A DNA stretch of 64,000 nt from assembly GCF_016086655.4 (NCBI RefSeq), contig NC_052134.2:3348001-3412000 (forward strand), written 5' to 3'. Position numbers and translations under genes: made by a program. Below the pieces are notes generated by a model. The model had not been told where the DNA came from. It saw nothing but the letters and a program-made list of their open reading frames with translations, and did not search any database. How positions within the stretch are numbered: the first letter of the stretch is position 1; every line of letters starts with the position of its first letter. Shown here in pieces: positions 50,280 through 61,560 of the stretch. This DNA is from Lepeophtheirus salmonis (lineage: Eukaryota > Arthropoda > Copepoda > Siphonostomatoida > Caligidae).

Positions 50280-50574
50280 AGTACAAACAGTCTACTTCTC
50301 CTGTTCACAAAGCCGGAGTAGAGTTTGCTCTATTAAATATTGATTGATGGCTAAAAAGTTAACTATTGACTCTCCATTACATGTGGAAGAATTAAGAGCT
50401 ATAATGATAAGTGTAGCTGCTCGATATTCAGCACTTTCTATCAAAATCCCTCAGTCATCATCTTCGTCGTGGGCATGGGTCGGAAATATGATTAAATTTG
50501 ATCCTTCGAGGTCCGTGCAATATTTTCATCTCATCAAGTCAATAACATTGTCGTTTTTTATTAACCTTAGCTGA
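50280..50574 (+). pseudogene. LINE-like extreme C-terminal fragment
   Basis: Reads TSPVHKAGVEFALLNID, then MMAKKLTIDSPLHVEELRAI, MISVAARYSALSIKIP. The same string pattern (LEFALSN, SKTLTEGEHVRKEELRGI, TTARYSAFTIKF) occurs at 59310-59460, so this is the end of the same element family. An AATAAAT and an A-rich stretch at 50731-50770 could be its polyadenylated 3' end. Confidence 0.5.
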
Positions 50575-50774
50575 TGTTTAGAATTTTTTATTAAATCAGG
50601 TTATTTTACTTCAGGACTTTAAATATGAACTATAATGTTCATTTATGTTTTTTAAATGTAATCTTCCTGTTGCTTTTTATTTATATGATATACTTTTATC
50701 TTTATTTACACTGTTTGTATTGTAGAATATAAATAAATTATTTTAACCAAAAAAACAAAAAACAAACAAATAGT

Positions 50775-51400
50775 CTCCAAAGTCAGACTATTTCTCTTTA
50801 AAAGCTTTGTAAGATCTTCGTCTTGTTTCTTGGGAGTGCTAAGATTCATGAAGAAGACATGCTTCTTAACCTTGCCTCATATTATGTCCAGAAAAGAATG
50901 CACATTTCATAAAGGAAAAGCTGACCAAATAATGATCTGAGCCGTAGCCCATATTGTGGAATGAGCAGCAATTATCTCGTTGGGGAAGTCGGTACCCATC
51001 ATGAGTCTATGATAGAACTCGCTGAACGAAATCTGTCTCTTCCATTCAAAGTCCGGTTTCCTGGAGATATTAATAAATCTCTTTTATATATTTTCGAAAT
51101 TATATTCACTAGAAGTGCAATTCAGCTTCTAATGAAGAATTTAGGCCTTTTTATGGGGGTCAAATAGCATCGGTAAATAGCTTTTTAAGCCACTCTTGTT
51201 CCTCTTTCATGACCCTACTAGGAAATTGAGGCGAAGCATGTGGTTTGTATATAACTAGGAGAACTCCTTGTGTGTTATATATATCAATACTTCTCTGAAG
51301 ATTCTAATTTCTCCACCTAGAGAGTTTTTGGTAAATAACACAATTTATAGAATGCCAATTCAAAATATGAACGCCTTGACACGCCCAAATCATGCCCAAG
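50775..51400. other. Non-coding spacer
   Basis: A 68-codon frame at 50961-51167 shows no domain. Confidence 0.3.
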
Positions 51401-52095
51401 ATTGCTTTTTCCTTTTTTTAGAAAATTTTTTTTTTTTGTGATTTGTGAAATTTTGAAATTTTTTTCCAAAAAATTAAATTTCCTAAAAAAAAATTCAAAA
51501 AACTCATTTCAAATATTAAATTTTTTGGAAAAAATACAAATATCCATAGCTATTTATAAAAGATTATCTTTTCCGAATTTTTTTTTAAATTGCTATCAAA
51601 TATTTCATTTTCGGGGAAAAAAATTCAAAAAAATCACAGCTATTTACAAAAATAAAAATTTTGAAAAATAAATTCAAATGTTGGAAAAAAAATTGGAAAA
51701 ATAAATTTCAAATATTAAATTTTGTAGTAAAAAGCAATAATTCCTTAAGTTGGAGAGGGCTACATCCCCTCCATGCCACCCGTACGGACACCCCTGATAT
51801 AACGGAATCTTTCATAAACGATATTTTCTCATTTTGGAAAGACAATGTCTTTTTTGAAATTTAAAAAAAAATTAATATCAAATATTTTATTTTTTGGCAA
51901 AAAAATTCAAAAAATTCGCAGCTATTCACAAAACATTAAATTTTTGTATAAAAAAATTCAAATGTTAAATTCTTTGGAAAATACTGAAAAAATAAATTTC
52001 AAATATTAAATTTTGTAGTAAAAAAGCAAACACTTCTTAATTTAGGGAGGGCTACAGCCCCTCCAACCCGCTCCTGCGGATGCCCCTGATATAAC
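51400..52095 (+). repeat. Dispersed repeat family C, two tandem copies
   Basis: Copy 1 (to about 51800) and copy 2 (about 51855-52095) share a TTTTTGAAAA-type body, aaattttgtagtaaaaagca, ggagggctaca-cccctcca and cggacacccctgatataacg/cggatgcccctgatataacg. Each is followed by the same unique-looking flank (gaatcttt-ataaacgatatttt). Flank and element were therefore duplicated together, about 300 bases apart. Confidence 0.65.
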
Positions 52096-52259
52096 GAAAT
52101 CTTTTATAAACGATATTTTCTCATTTTTGGAAATACAATGTCTTCGTTTTTGATGATGAATTAGCCATTTTTTTGACATTGGATGGAAACCTAAAGCCTG
52201 GGCCATGTTGATATGTATCATGTTTGTATCTAAAGATCACAAAAGAGCATGCACTATTT

Positions 52260-52470
52260 TTACTCTAAAAAATAAATGGTTGAAAGATGAGGAGTTCCTC
52301 TAAAAATTTGTTTCAGAGTTATAATTGTAAACTCAAACTTGTTGGACTCGGAGTAAATTTAAGGCTCTGCAATATTGTAGTTTCTGCCTATATTCATGCT
52401 AGACATGGAGTGGGATTTGTATTTATTTCCTTCCTTTTATAGACTTGTAATCGTGTACATGGGAATTTTT
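52260..52470 (-). repeat. Dispersed repeat family B, partial copy
   Basis: cagagttataattgtaaact, the following ttggactcggagta, and ttatttccttccttttatag correspond to 40440-40545 in the same order and orientation. Confidence 0.5.
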
Positions 52471-54554
52471 TTTTTTTTTTTAACTCGCCGTCATATTTTC
52501 TTTAGAACTATACCAATAACACATGACGTTTCATATTTGATGTATGAGTTTTGGTTTGAGAAGTTCGAGAATGCTTGAGCTTTTAATATCAATTTTTAAA
52601 TAATAATAAATAATATTATATTATTTATAAATAAGAGAAGATTACGTAATTTTGTATGAATCTGGACCTAAATAAATGTCGAGTCTGTGGAGCCAGACAT
52701 CAAAGTAGAAAAAAGCCGTTTGACAGAAACAATAGAAATAAAATCATCACGTTTGAAGAATGATTGTCTTAAAAAGATCAAAATAGTTTGATAAAATCAT
52801 CATGTCTTTAAATTGAGAGGTAAGGTTCGGTAAGAGTAAGAATCTATGAGCCGGATACTCATTCTAGTATCCAATAATTTATTAACAAAAAAAAAAAAAA
52901 AAAATGGAGACGAATTTGAATAAAACACAATTTTAAAAGTTTCACATATTTCATCTATTCTATTATATTCTTTTTGTAAGCTTCTTTGTATTCTTTTGTA
53001 GAAATAAAATTTGAATTACATAATATATACATATAAGTATGATAATAATTTAAAAAAATGCTAGGTTATCTATTTGAAGAAAAAAAAAAAAGAATATTTA
53101 TTGTTCTTTTAAAATATTGAATGAAGAATGAAATTATTCTTTTAATACGGTTCAAAAATATAGGAATTGACGGTTAGTGAAAATAAATTTCCATTTCTTA
53201 AACTATTTTCAAAGGAATTTTATACTGTACATATCTTGAATTACGAACCTTCCAAATTATTTTGGCAATATTCACCTGCTTATTTTTTCTATTTCTAGAA
53301 TATATGTTATCCATAGCTATTCTTCTTATGAAAGCTTTCAATTTTTTCCATAAAATATTCAGATAATGATGGATTGCTCACCTAAGAATGAAGGACAACA
53401 GTTTATATTTTTATAATTGATGATCGATCTTCTTTCAAGGAAAAATAAATACATTCATCACATTGAAATATTATTCAACTGAACTTAAATATAGGGTAAT
53501 ACTTAAATTTAAAATGTTTTTTTCTTTTGTGAGCCACGGATTTTGGTAGACATTATAACAAAGATTGTTAAAATGTATATTTTTTTCTTGAAAAATCTTT
53601 TGCAGAAATTCTATCAATTTCAAATTTGCATTAATCTATGGTAGAGGTTGCATGATTTTCCATTAAAATACCTAATTTAGACAATTGGAACTCGAAAATC
53701 TACGAAATATTATAGACATAACTGGTTATTTGGCGGTCTAAGTGATCATCTGATTCGTTGATTCTTATTGATGGAAATTTCTTACTTGCTTTTATATAAT
53801 GGCATTTAACACTTCACAAGGTAAATACAAGGTATGTCAATGACATAAACCCGCCAGGGTTCCCTTTCAAATTGGGGCTCCGAACCTTGTGCTGGTCAAA
53901 CTAAATAGAAGGATTATTTTTGGATGTCAGAGCGCTGGTATTAAAAGTTTAAATCTTAACCACGAAGCATTCTGATATATGGATCAGCATCCAACCATCC
54001 TTGCCCTTCAAAGGTGTTCAAATTTTTTCCATTTGCAGGATATCCAGTCCACTCCCACAGCTTTTGTTCCTCTCTTCGACTTCATCTTCAAGGGATCTCA
54101 TCTCTTTGTGCCTCACTCTCATCTCATTTAATGGAAGGCTCCTTCATTGCTCAAATCCCCCTTCACATAAAGGTCTGAGAACATTTTAATCAATGTCTCT
54201 ATTTTAAAGAATAGATCAATTCCTCCAGATCTTCTACAGAATCATCTTATACCTATACCTACTTCTTAAATAAGAAATAAGGATTTCCATAAAAAGACAG
54301 AATCATCAACTGAAACAGAGAGAGTTCTCAACCTTCATCCACAACTAATTCATTGAAATTTTTAGTCCTCTATATCTGAATTTAACTTTAATAAATAAAA
54401 GAGATGTTGAAGTAACCTCCTGCATTAAAGAATATTTTTTTTTTGCGAGTGGCACAAAATTAGTATGTGTACCGTTGAGTTGGTATTTTATTTAATTCAT
54501 GCACATGACCCCCATAAAAGAAATTATGGATGACCACGTGGATAGTTCTATATA
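52471..54554. other. Non-coding AT-rich region
   Basis: A-rich runs lie at 52889-52906 and near 53081. A 62-codon frame at 54001-54189 shows no domain. Confidence 0.3.
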
Positions 54555-55573
54555 TTAATTAATGGAGTGGGAAGTGAACCGATTACGCTAAGGAGAAGTA
54601 GCAGAAAGAACTACCCTTGCCCCCTGCTTTTCGTTGCTGCAGTTGAGTACCTGGTCAGGGTTGTTTTAAGAAAAGTTTGTGGAATGGTATAGCAAGATTG
54701 AGTCACCTGATAGATCTCTACGCTGACAATATCACTCTAACAATAGTGAGTAATTCTGAGCCATAACTTGTGAAAAGAATAGAAGTTATACTAAATTTGA
54801 TTGAAAGATTTGGGAAGGTTTCAGGCCTTTCTACCACAAGAAAAAAACAAAACAAACAACTACCATCTTACCCATTAGACTGTGAAACTCTTCTTAAGGT
54901 CAAAGAGATACTTCCTGTGAAATAAAAAGGAAGATTGAGATGTTGAGTCTCGTTTGGTATAGAGACTGTGAGGATAAAAAAAACTGGAAGGACATTTGCT
55001 CAGTTATTCCTCCAAGATTATATAAATGGAGATCCTTTAATCTTCAGAAACGAATAGATCTGGACAATAAATATCTATGTGTCTGTAAAAAAACCCTTTT
55101 ATAGGTGAATGAGCAATTATTGAAGAAGAAAAATGATTCAGTTCTCTATTTCACAAAAGTTACATTCCTGTGATTAAAAGACCGAAAAGTCAACTTGGAG
55201 GTGGTATTACAAGATTTTCCGTTGTCATTCCTAAAATTTGAATTGAAATTTTAATAGATCAACAGTGACTCATAGTGAGATCTATAGGTGGATCATGTTT
55301 GGGTTGGACTTGACGAACAATACAATTTCCTGGATATACCAAGCTTGGGGTGCAAGACAAAGAATCCTTTGGGATTGCGTTCCAGCTTATGAGAGCTATA
55401 CCATGATTGATGTGATTAAAAAAAAATCTTGGGAAAAGTTCTTCTTCCAAGATCTACCAAACCCAAAAGATTTAGAAGATAATGCCATCAGGAAAAACGT
55501 TTTTACCTTATCTTTAATATGGACATCAATTTTACACTGGGATTTAATTGGGATGTATTTTATCATTTTGTAA
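54555..55573 (+). pseudogene. Non-LTR retrotransposon reverse transcriptase, decayed
   Basis: 54555-54710 reads INGVGSEPITLRRSSRKNYP then CPLLFVVAAVEYLVRVVL, matching reverse transcriptase motifs 3 and 4 (NG-x-SE-F-L-RG-RQG-PLSPLLF). 54713-54741 reads DLYADNITLTI: the catalytic YADD box is YADN here. FGKVSGLSTTRKKT at about 54810 matches the next block (FGxxSGLxxNxxKT). Stops and frameshifts break it up. 55265-55573 is open and continues a post-RT region (IYRWIMFGLDL, ISWIYQAWGARQRILWD). The upstream endonuclease was not found, so the clade is unassigned. Confidence 0.75.
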
Positions 55574-55854
55574 GTAATTATTTCATTTTTTTATTCAGAA
55601 ATTATATATATAAAACAAAATTTAAAAAAAAACACTATGAAGCTATGCACTGATTACCTGTAGTTGTGAGGTATCGTATAGCTATCTTGGAAATATTTTG
55701 AAACTTATTTAAATCATCTCCCCATCAAACCACTAGGATTTCGTTAATTGGGATGTATTTTATCATTTTGTAAGTAATTATTTCATTTTTTTATTCACAA
55801 ATTATATATATAAAAAAAAATTTAAAAAAAACACTATGAAGCTATGCACTGATT
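55544..55854 (+). repeat. Near-identical direct duplication, 200-base period
   Basis: 55544-55655 and 55744-55854 are almost identical (ttaattgggatgtattttat through ctatgcactgatt), with only a few differences. The intervening part (55656-55743) matches dispersed family E at 37100-37205. Confidence 0.85.
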
Positions 55855-55859
55855 CTACT

Positions 55860-56840
55860 TTTTTCTTTTGCAACTTTGCAGTATTTTCTGTTCTAGAAGA
55901 TGCATGCTGTGAATTTTTTTATCTCCTGAAGTAGAGTCACATGTTAAGTAGTTATTTTGCTGCAGTAAAGTAATTTATTTTCTTATACCTTTGATCTGTA
56001 ATAATCATGGTATAAACTAATTTAGTACTCTGGAACTATGTACTGTAAGAGCTAAGTATGTTGAAATAACAATGTGAAATAAGGTTTGATAAGTCTCTGT
56101 AAAATTTATGTCAATTGCAAAATATTGAAAATACATTAGTAGGGTAAAACGAACACCATGAAGATGGGCGAATGTGAACATGCCCATATTCGCCCATTCA
56201 TGAATCTAATCAGTATTTTATCTTATAAATATATTTAAAGTAATTATGTAGAATAAATAATTATGTAAAAAAAAAAAAAGTTAAAAACATTTTTTACTCC
56301 AAAAAGGCCTACAAATTAAACAAAAAAAACTACTAGAGGGGGCTTTTTTCAGAAGAGCTACAATGACCACTACAAGAAGTTCAAAATGGAAGGAACAAAA
56401 ATGAATTATCCCAAGTATTTAACATACCAAGAGCAACTCTGATGTGATATTCGCAATGCAACAGCAATAAAGCTCTGTTTACTCATAAGGAAGAAATGGA
56501 ACTGAGTGACTACATCCTCGACTGATCTAGGATGTTCAACGGAGTGAGTATTGTTATAACTCATGAACTAGCATATCAATATGCAATACACCTAAAAAAA
56601 AGATATTTTTAAGATATGAGTCGATGAGAAAATTGAATGGAAAAACTGGCTTGGGGACTTTCATTTTCCAAGTTGGACACAATTTCAACTTTTTTTTCAG
56701 CTTTCATAGATTGAAAATATGCATTTGGATAAAAAACGATGACTGACAAATTTTGAAATGTTTTTGAAAAAGTTTCAGAGGTCGCCCAATTTTCTTAAAG
56801 TTTTGAAAATTGATGTTTTTTTGAAGAAAATTTCTTCTTC
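55860..56840. other. Non-coding AT-rich spacer
   Basis: A short inverted pair lies at about 56162-56200 (gggcgaatgtgaacatgcccatattcgccc region); otherwise nothing recognised. Confidence 0.3.
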
Positions 56841-56842
56841 CG

Positions 56843-57286
56843 TCAGACGCCACGATCCCCAGGACTACTGTTTGGGGCGTTTGTTCTGTACGGAACGCCT
56901 ACTTGACCTCCTCTGGTGATCCCCCAAGGCAACAGTCGTTCCAACGGTTGTAGACCTGGTCCACGGTGAAAATTTGCCTTGATCCACACGCAAACTTTCT
57001 TGCACCTCTGCAGCCTTCCTTCCTTAAAAGTGTCCGTCAACAGGTGGTGTGGGATCCTTGTGTAAGAGGACAACCCCAAGTCCTCATTCACAGCCCTTCT
57101 GATTGTCCCCTTGTCCATGTCATATTCGTTAGAGAGGCGATTCATGGATTTTGTGGGGTCCTCCTTTATCTTCTTCTTCAGGTCCCCCAGAAACCCCCCA
57201 AAACATGATTTTGACCATAAGTCTTTCGTTAATAGGTCAAATTTTTTCTTTCCAATATAAAAAATCTCACTCCAATTCCGTGGCAC
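56843..57286 (-). pseudogene. N-terminal half of a mariner-type transposase
   Basis: A 147-codon open frame has a helix-turn-helix region KIKEDPTKSMNRLSNEYDMD, GTIRRAVNEDLGLSSYTRIP, then LLTDTFKEGRLQRCKKV and WIKANF. At that point the transposase frame switches: the neighbouring frame reads FTVDQVYNRWND, the block that follows the first catalytic Asp in this group. A frameshift therefore occurs near 56975. The first 35 residues are atypical and the C-terminal half is absent. No inverted repeats found. Confidence 0.75.
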
Positions 57287-57399
57287 TTAAGGATGAATTT
57301 TCCCTCCAACTCTGAAGAAAAGGCGGATATGATATTTTATGGATACCTCAATTGTTTGAATTTACCTAAAACCTGGAAGAAGAGGATCACGAGTTCCAT

Positions 57400-57660
57400 C
57401 TAAAATCAGGCATGGAAAGTGATTTACTGTTCAATTTGCAAATATCCTCGTGTTGTCTATTTTTTAATACTCCTCGTAAGGACTGTGGAAAAATGTTCAA
57501 CACTGTAATGCATGCATTTGCAAGTTGCCCGGCACTCCAGATTCTCAGAGATTTTATCCCATTGAACATTGTTGAGATTACAGAAAAATTTATAACGAGT
57601 TTAATTTTATTTGGTCTCTCCTTAAAAAGATCAAAGTGCACCAACAAGGACAAAAGCTAA
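57400..57660 (+). pseudogene. LINE-like C-terminal fragment with zinc-knuckle-like motif
   Basis: 57451-57530 reads CCLFFNTPRKDCGKMFNTVM then HAFASC. The related copy at 59119 has CLFCNAPCKYCGKLFNTAIH. The shared pattern C-x2-C/F-N-x-P-x3-C-GK-x-FNT-x2-H resembles the Cys/His knuckle found after the reverse transcriptase in many LINEs. The second Cys is Phe here. ILRDFIPLNIVEITEKFITS-LILFGL follows. An AATAAA with an A-rich tail (57767-57795) may mark an old 3' end. Confidence 0.55.
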
Positions 57661-58006
57661 CATCACATATAGTAACTTTTCGGAAATTCTGACTTTGGTT
57701 TAGGGAATTAATTTTAAATTAGAATGTTTAATTATATACATATATTTGTATGTAACTTCTCTTAATAAATAAAGTCATTAAAAAAGAAAAAAAAAGAGGG
57801 AAACTTCAATGATCCAGAAAAAGTTTTAGATGATGGTTCTCTATTTTTACATACTATTGCCAAAGATACCGTAAACCTATTTTTTTTAGGTGAAACGGAA
57901 TGCAAAGAAAAAACCTTCTTGTAAACTAACCCATCAAAATAACTCGACGACGGTAATCAAGAAAATTGTTGAACGTGGCATAACAATCACTGACCCACAA
58001 TAAATT

Positions 58007-59520
58007 TTGAAACTACTCTTCCGTACGCATTTCCAAAGGCTTATTAGTGGTTATAGAGCTATTTTTCCTCGATATAAATCCGGAATATATACGATTTTTA
58101 CAGAAAATTTCATTTCCAAATACACAAAAAAACAATATTTTAATGATAAAGCTTCTGAACCTGATGGCATGGATGGAAAGATTTTTACCCAATGTGTAGA
58201 TAAGGTAGCTCTCTACTTAGTCCAAATAGGAAAGTACGGGACAGAAACAGTGTCTTTTTTTCGAACTAGACGTTTCTGGATAAATATATTAATTCAGCAA
58301 TCTCCTCTTGGGGAAAATTTAACTTTCAGAAGAGAATCAATCTGTATAACTTCTTAATAGTTTCTGATACCATTTACAAAGCAACAGCTATTCCATGTCT
58401 GGCCGAGAAAGCATTAGGAATTGAATCTACCTGGCTCAATCAATTGTTTCATAGATTTTATTTTGCTTCAATCAAAAGATTCAAATCTCTCATCGGAGGA
58501 GGACTATCTCTACTCTCCAGAATAATCCCAAAAATATACCAAACAGTTTTAATTGAACTTAAGGAACATCTGACTATTTCATCAAGTTGGTGTTGCACTT
58601 GGTTTGTTCTTGGAACAGATTTCATAAATAATCATCTGGAGAAATTTTCTCTATCCTTAGCAGCAATTGAAAGGATTTCATTGTCAGGAACACCGTCTTT
58701 TTCATCGTCTTCTACCATTGACCTGGTAGAAGACGATGAAGAACACCGTCTTTTTCATCGTGAGACAAAATTCCAATAGAAAGTTTTATTTTAAAACCCT
58801 TGTAGAAACCAGAAATTGGAATGGTTGGCTTTATCAAATAATATTGTTCCGATTCACCATTTAGGCAACAACTTAATGTTCAACTGTGGTAATTTTTTTT
58901 ACTCGCTCATGAAAGCCGCAGAATTTCATTTAATGCCCATTCCATGGCATTTGAGAATGTCTTTCGAATCAAATTTTAAGGAAGATGCTGAAGAAATATG
59001 CAACAAGTTTTTAAAAGTTTTAAACCAACCGATATAATGGAAAAAGATTATTATGAGCTCAATTGCGAAAATTAAAGATGGAAAAAGTTTTTCTGCGTAA
59101 TTTCAAATCTCAGCAGGATGTCTATTTTGTAATGCTCCTTGCAAATATTGCGGGAAATTATTTAATACAGCAATACATGGTTTTATTGACTACTCTTTGT
59201 ATTGTAAAGAAATTTATTTCTCTTAACATTTCTGGACTACGGGATAAGTTCGTAACTCCTCTTCTATTATTCGGGGTCACATTAAATGTCGCCAAAGCTC
59301 CAACAAAGACACGTGTCTTGGAGTTTGCTCTCTCAAACTGTAAAAGTAGAATCTAAGACGTTAACTGAAGGTGAACATGTCAGAAAGGAAGAACTAAGAG
59401 GTATTTTTATTGTGACCACTGCAAGGTATTCAGCATTCACCATCAAATTCCTGATTTGAATGGTATATTGTGGAAATATGTGAGAATCTTATTGGTCACT
59501 ACTCTTCAAGTTCGAATATC
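58007..59520 (+). pseudogene. LINE-like element fragment, decayed
   Basis: Open pieces at 58007-58357 (ASEPDGMDGKIFTQCVDKVA), 58444-58779 (FHRFYFASIKRFKSLIGGG, SSSWCCTWFVLGTDFINNH), 58816-59037 and 59063-59356 lie in different frames. The region from 59119 carries the Cys/His knuckle CLFCNAPCKYCGKLFNTAIH, then ISGLRDKFVTPLLLFGVTL, LEFALSN and, at 59390-59460, RKEELRGIFIVTTARYSAFT. It therefore shares its end with the fragments at 49444, 50280 and 57400. No intact protein. I could not assign the part before 58800 to a named domain. Confidence 0.5.
58688..58760 (+). repeat. 16-bp perfect hairpin nested in a 20-bp direct repeat
   Basis: ttcatcgtcttctacc (58701-58716) and its exact reverse complement (58725-58740) enclose an 8-base loop. 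gaacaccgtctttttcatcg occurs at 58688-58707 and again at 58741-58760. This arrangement is typical of a template-switching copying error. Confidence 0.95.
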
Positions 59521-60400
59521 AATAGTAAGTTCCTACGTCGCCTGATACACATCCATAGACAGTTTCAAAAGTTGTGCATCTCAAAAGTGCAATAGTTGTC
59601 TTTTTTTACTTTTTTTTATTGCCATTGAAACTATAACTTTTTTTTACTTTTTTTTATTATTAATATTTTAATGTGAATTTTTAGAACTTTTTTAATGTTT
59701 GTTTTATATGTATGGACATATTTTGTGAATCTTTTTTGAGAATTATTCTAAACAATAAATACATAGGAAATTAAATAGTAATTATACAAACCAGAGGTCA
59801 AAAATGTATGTATGTAATAATGTACACTATCTGTTCACCATGTTTAAAGTAGTCATGTCGGTTTAGTTTCGGGATTGAATTATAAACTATAATGTTTCTT
59901 TATATATTTATTGCGTAGGTAACTTCCTAGACCTATAAAGAGAAAAATAAATAAAACGGAAAACGAGTGTGGTTGATATTGAAAAAATGTATTCTCTACT
60001 TGATGTACTTTTTTTTTTAAATCGGGTAATCTTTTTCGATGATCCTGTTTCTTCTCTTCATCATTATTAATTAAGGAGTTGAATTATTTTATGAAAGCCC
60101 CCCTTAAGCTGAATTATTAAACACCAACTTATAGTCATCCCTTGAATTACAAGTTTCAGGGTCAGCTTGAAGGAAATTATCGATATACCCAAAGATGTAA
60201 AAAAAATCAGGATTTTTTTTTGATCAAATTTTGCTTATGACAGTTTCCTATTATTTTTAAGTCTACTTTTAATCGTTTTGGAATATTCGATTGATAAATG
60301 AACCTTTCCGAATTAATAATTGCTTCAGACATTGTTTGTTTTTCTTAAAATTATATTTTTGGGTAAAAATCAAGAGCAGTGAACAAAGCTCAGATATATA
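59521..60400. other. Non-coding AT-rich spacer
   Basis: Contains a short tandem of tttttttact-like units at about 59605-59660; nothing else recognised. Confidence 0.3.
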
Positions 60401-60401
60401 T

Positions 60402-60882
60402 TTACATAATAAAAATAGAAATATTACGAGTTCCTCCTATTTCATTAGTTGTACGTTTGAATTGGCCTAGAAACATATAAATCTTGAGAGCGTATAATGT
60501 CTGAATCATCCAACGGGCATGGTGCATAGCTCCTGGTGTAATAAAGTGTATATTTTGAAGAGGATTACCTCCAATAAAAATTATAATAAGTTCTAACAAA
60601 TCTCTATAATCATTTCCTACTTGAACACGGAAGTTTTATCTTAACAAAGTCAAATTTTTTATCCTTCATACCAGAAATGATTTTGAAATCATTGGCCATA
60701 ACTAACTTCAAGTAGGTTTTGTAAATTTTTCTCCAATCGTTCTGAAACCTTTTAAAAACTTGAATATCAGGTTCAGATGAGGTACCCATACAAATACAGA
60801 AAACACTTGCTAAAACCAATTCAAAAAAATTGTGTCTAGATGGAAAGTATGCAAGATTTCTTTGCAATTTTGACTCAATCAT
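60402..60882 (-). pseudogene. Fragment of an uncharacterised multicopy protein family
   Basis: 60610-60882 reads NLAYFPSRHNFFELVLASVF, CMGTSSEPDIQVFKRFQNDW. After a frameshift near 60640, 60402-60640 reads NDYRDLLELIIIFIGGNPLQ, IHFITPGAMHHARWMIQTLY, ALKIYMFLGQFKRT. From memory of protein databases, this arrangement (RHNFFE, GTSS-P, F-GG-P, PGA-H-ARWM) belongs to an abundant uncharacterised family in arthropods and cnidarians, often linked with repeats. Function unknown; no catalytic motif is evident. The frameshift suggests a dead copy. Confidence 0.55.
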
Positions 60883-61329
60883 TGCATATTAAGAAGGCAA
60901 AAAAACAAAAAACAAATGGTTTAGTATCGTGAAGCCTGTACTGTTTTATTATGAGGTTTTTCAATATATAGCTAACATGACAAAAATTATACTGATATCT
61001 TAAAAATTCAAACAGCTCTGGTGGAGGCTTCATGATTTACTTGATATGAAGGGAAAAATTGCTACAAGTTTTATGGTTTCAGCTCATGAAAACTTTATGT
61101 TTCAGTGAATATAACTAATTTTATGCATACCATTATTTTGTTTGACCTATTTTTTCATCATGATACAACTAAATATTAATATTTTACTTTATAGTTCTTT
61201 AAACTAATTTTTCTTTCATATTTTAAGTAAATTTTTATATAATTTAGACCTTTTTCTGCGTAAATATAATAGTATGAGTTATTTAGGTCAACTTTAAAGT
61301 ACATTATAGGTAAATTTAAACCTGATACT

Positions 61330-61560
61330 AGAAGTTGTACACTGAATAGAGCTAACACACCAGCTCTTCTTTAATGTACCATTTGTATCTTCGAAATGCA
61401 TTGGCTGCAGCAATAGAAACTTTCTGATCCAATGTTTGATAGTTTAATAACTCCTTCTAAAATTTTAAATCATTAAGTGAAGCTTCATTAACTAAAAGTG
61501 CTTCAAACAAAGAAGGCCCATTAAAAACACTTGTGAATCAATTTTGGTTGTGTTAGTTTT
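61330..61560 (-). pseudogene. Second fragment of the same uncharacterised family (C-terminal part)
   Basis: Minus-strand reading FNGPSLFEALLVNEASLNDL, KF, stop, KELLNYQTLDQKVSIAAANA, FRRYKWYIKEELVC. The final block (helix followed by W-Y-x-x-EEL) is what I recall from the C-terminal part of the family at 60402-60882. Because it lies upstream of that fragment on the same strand, the two are out of protein order and probably separate copies. Confidence 0.4.
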
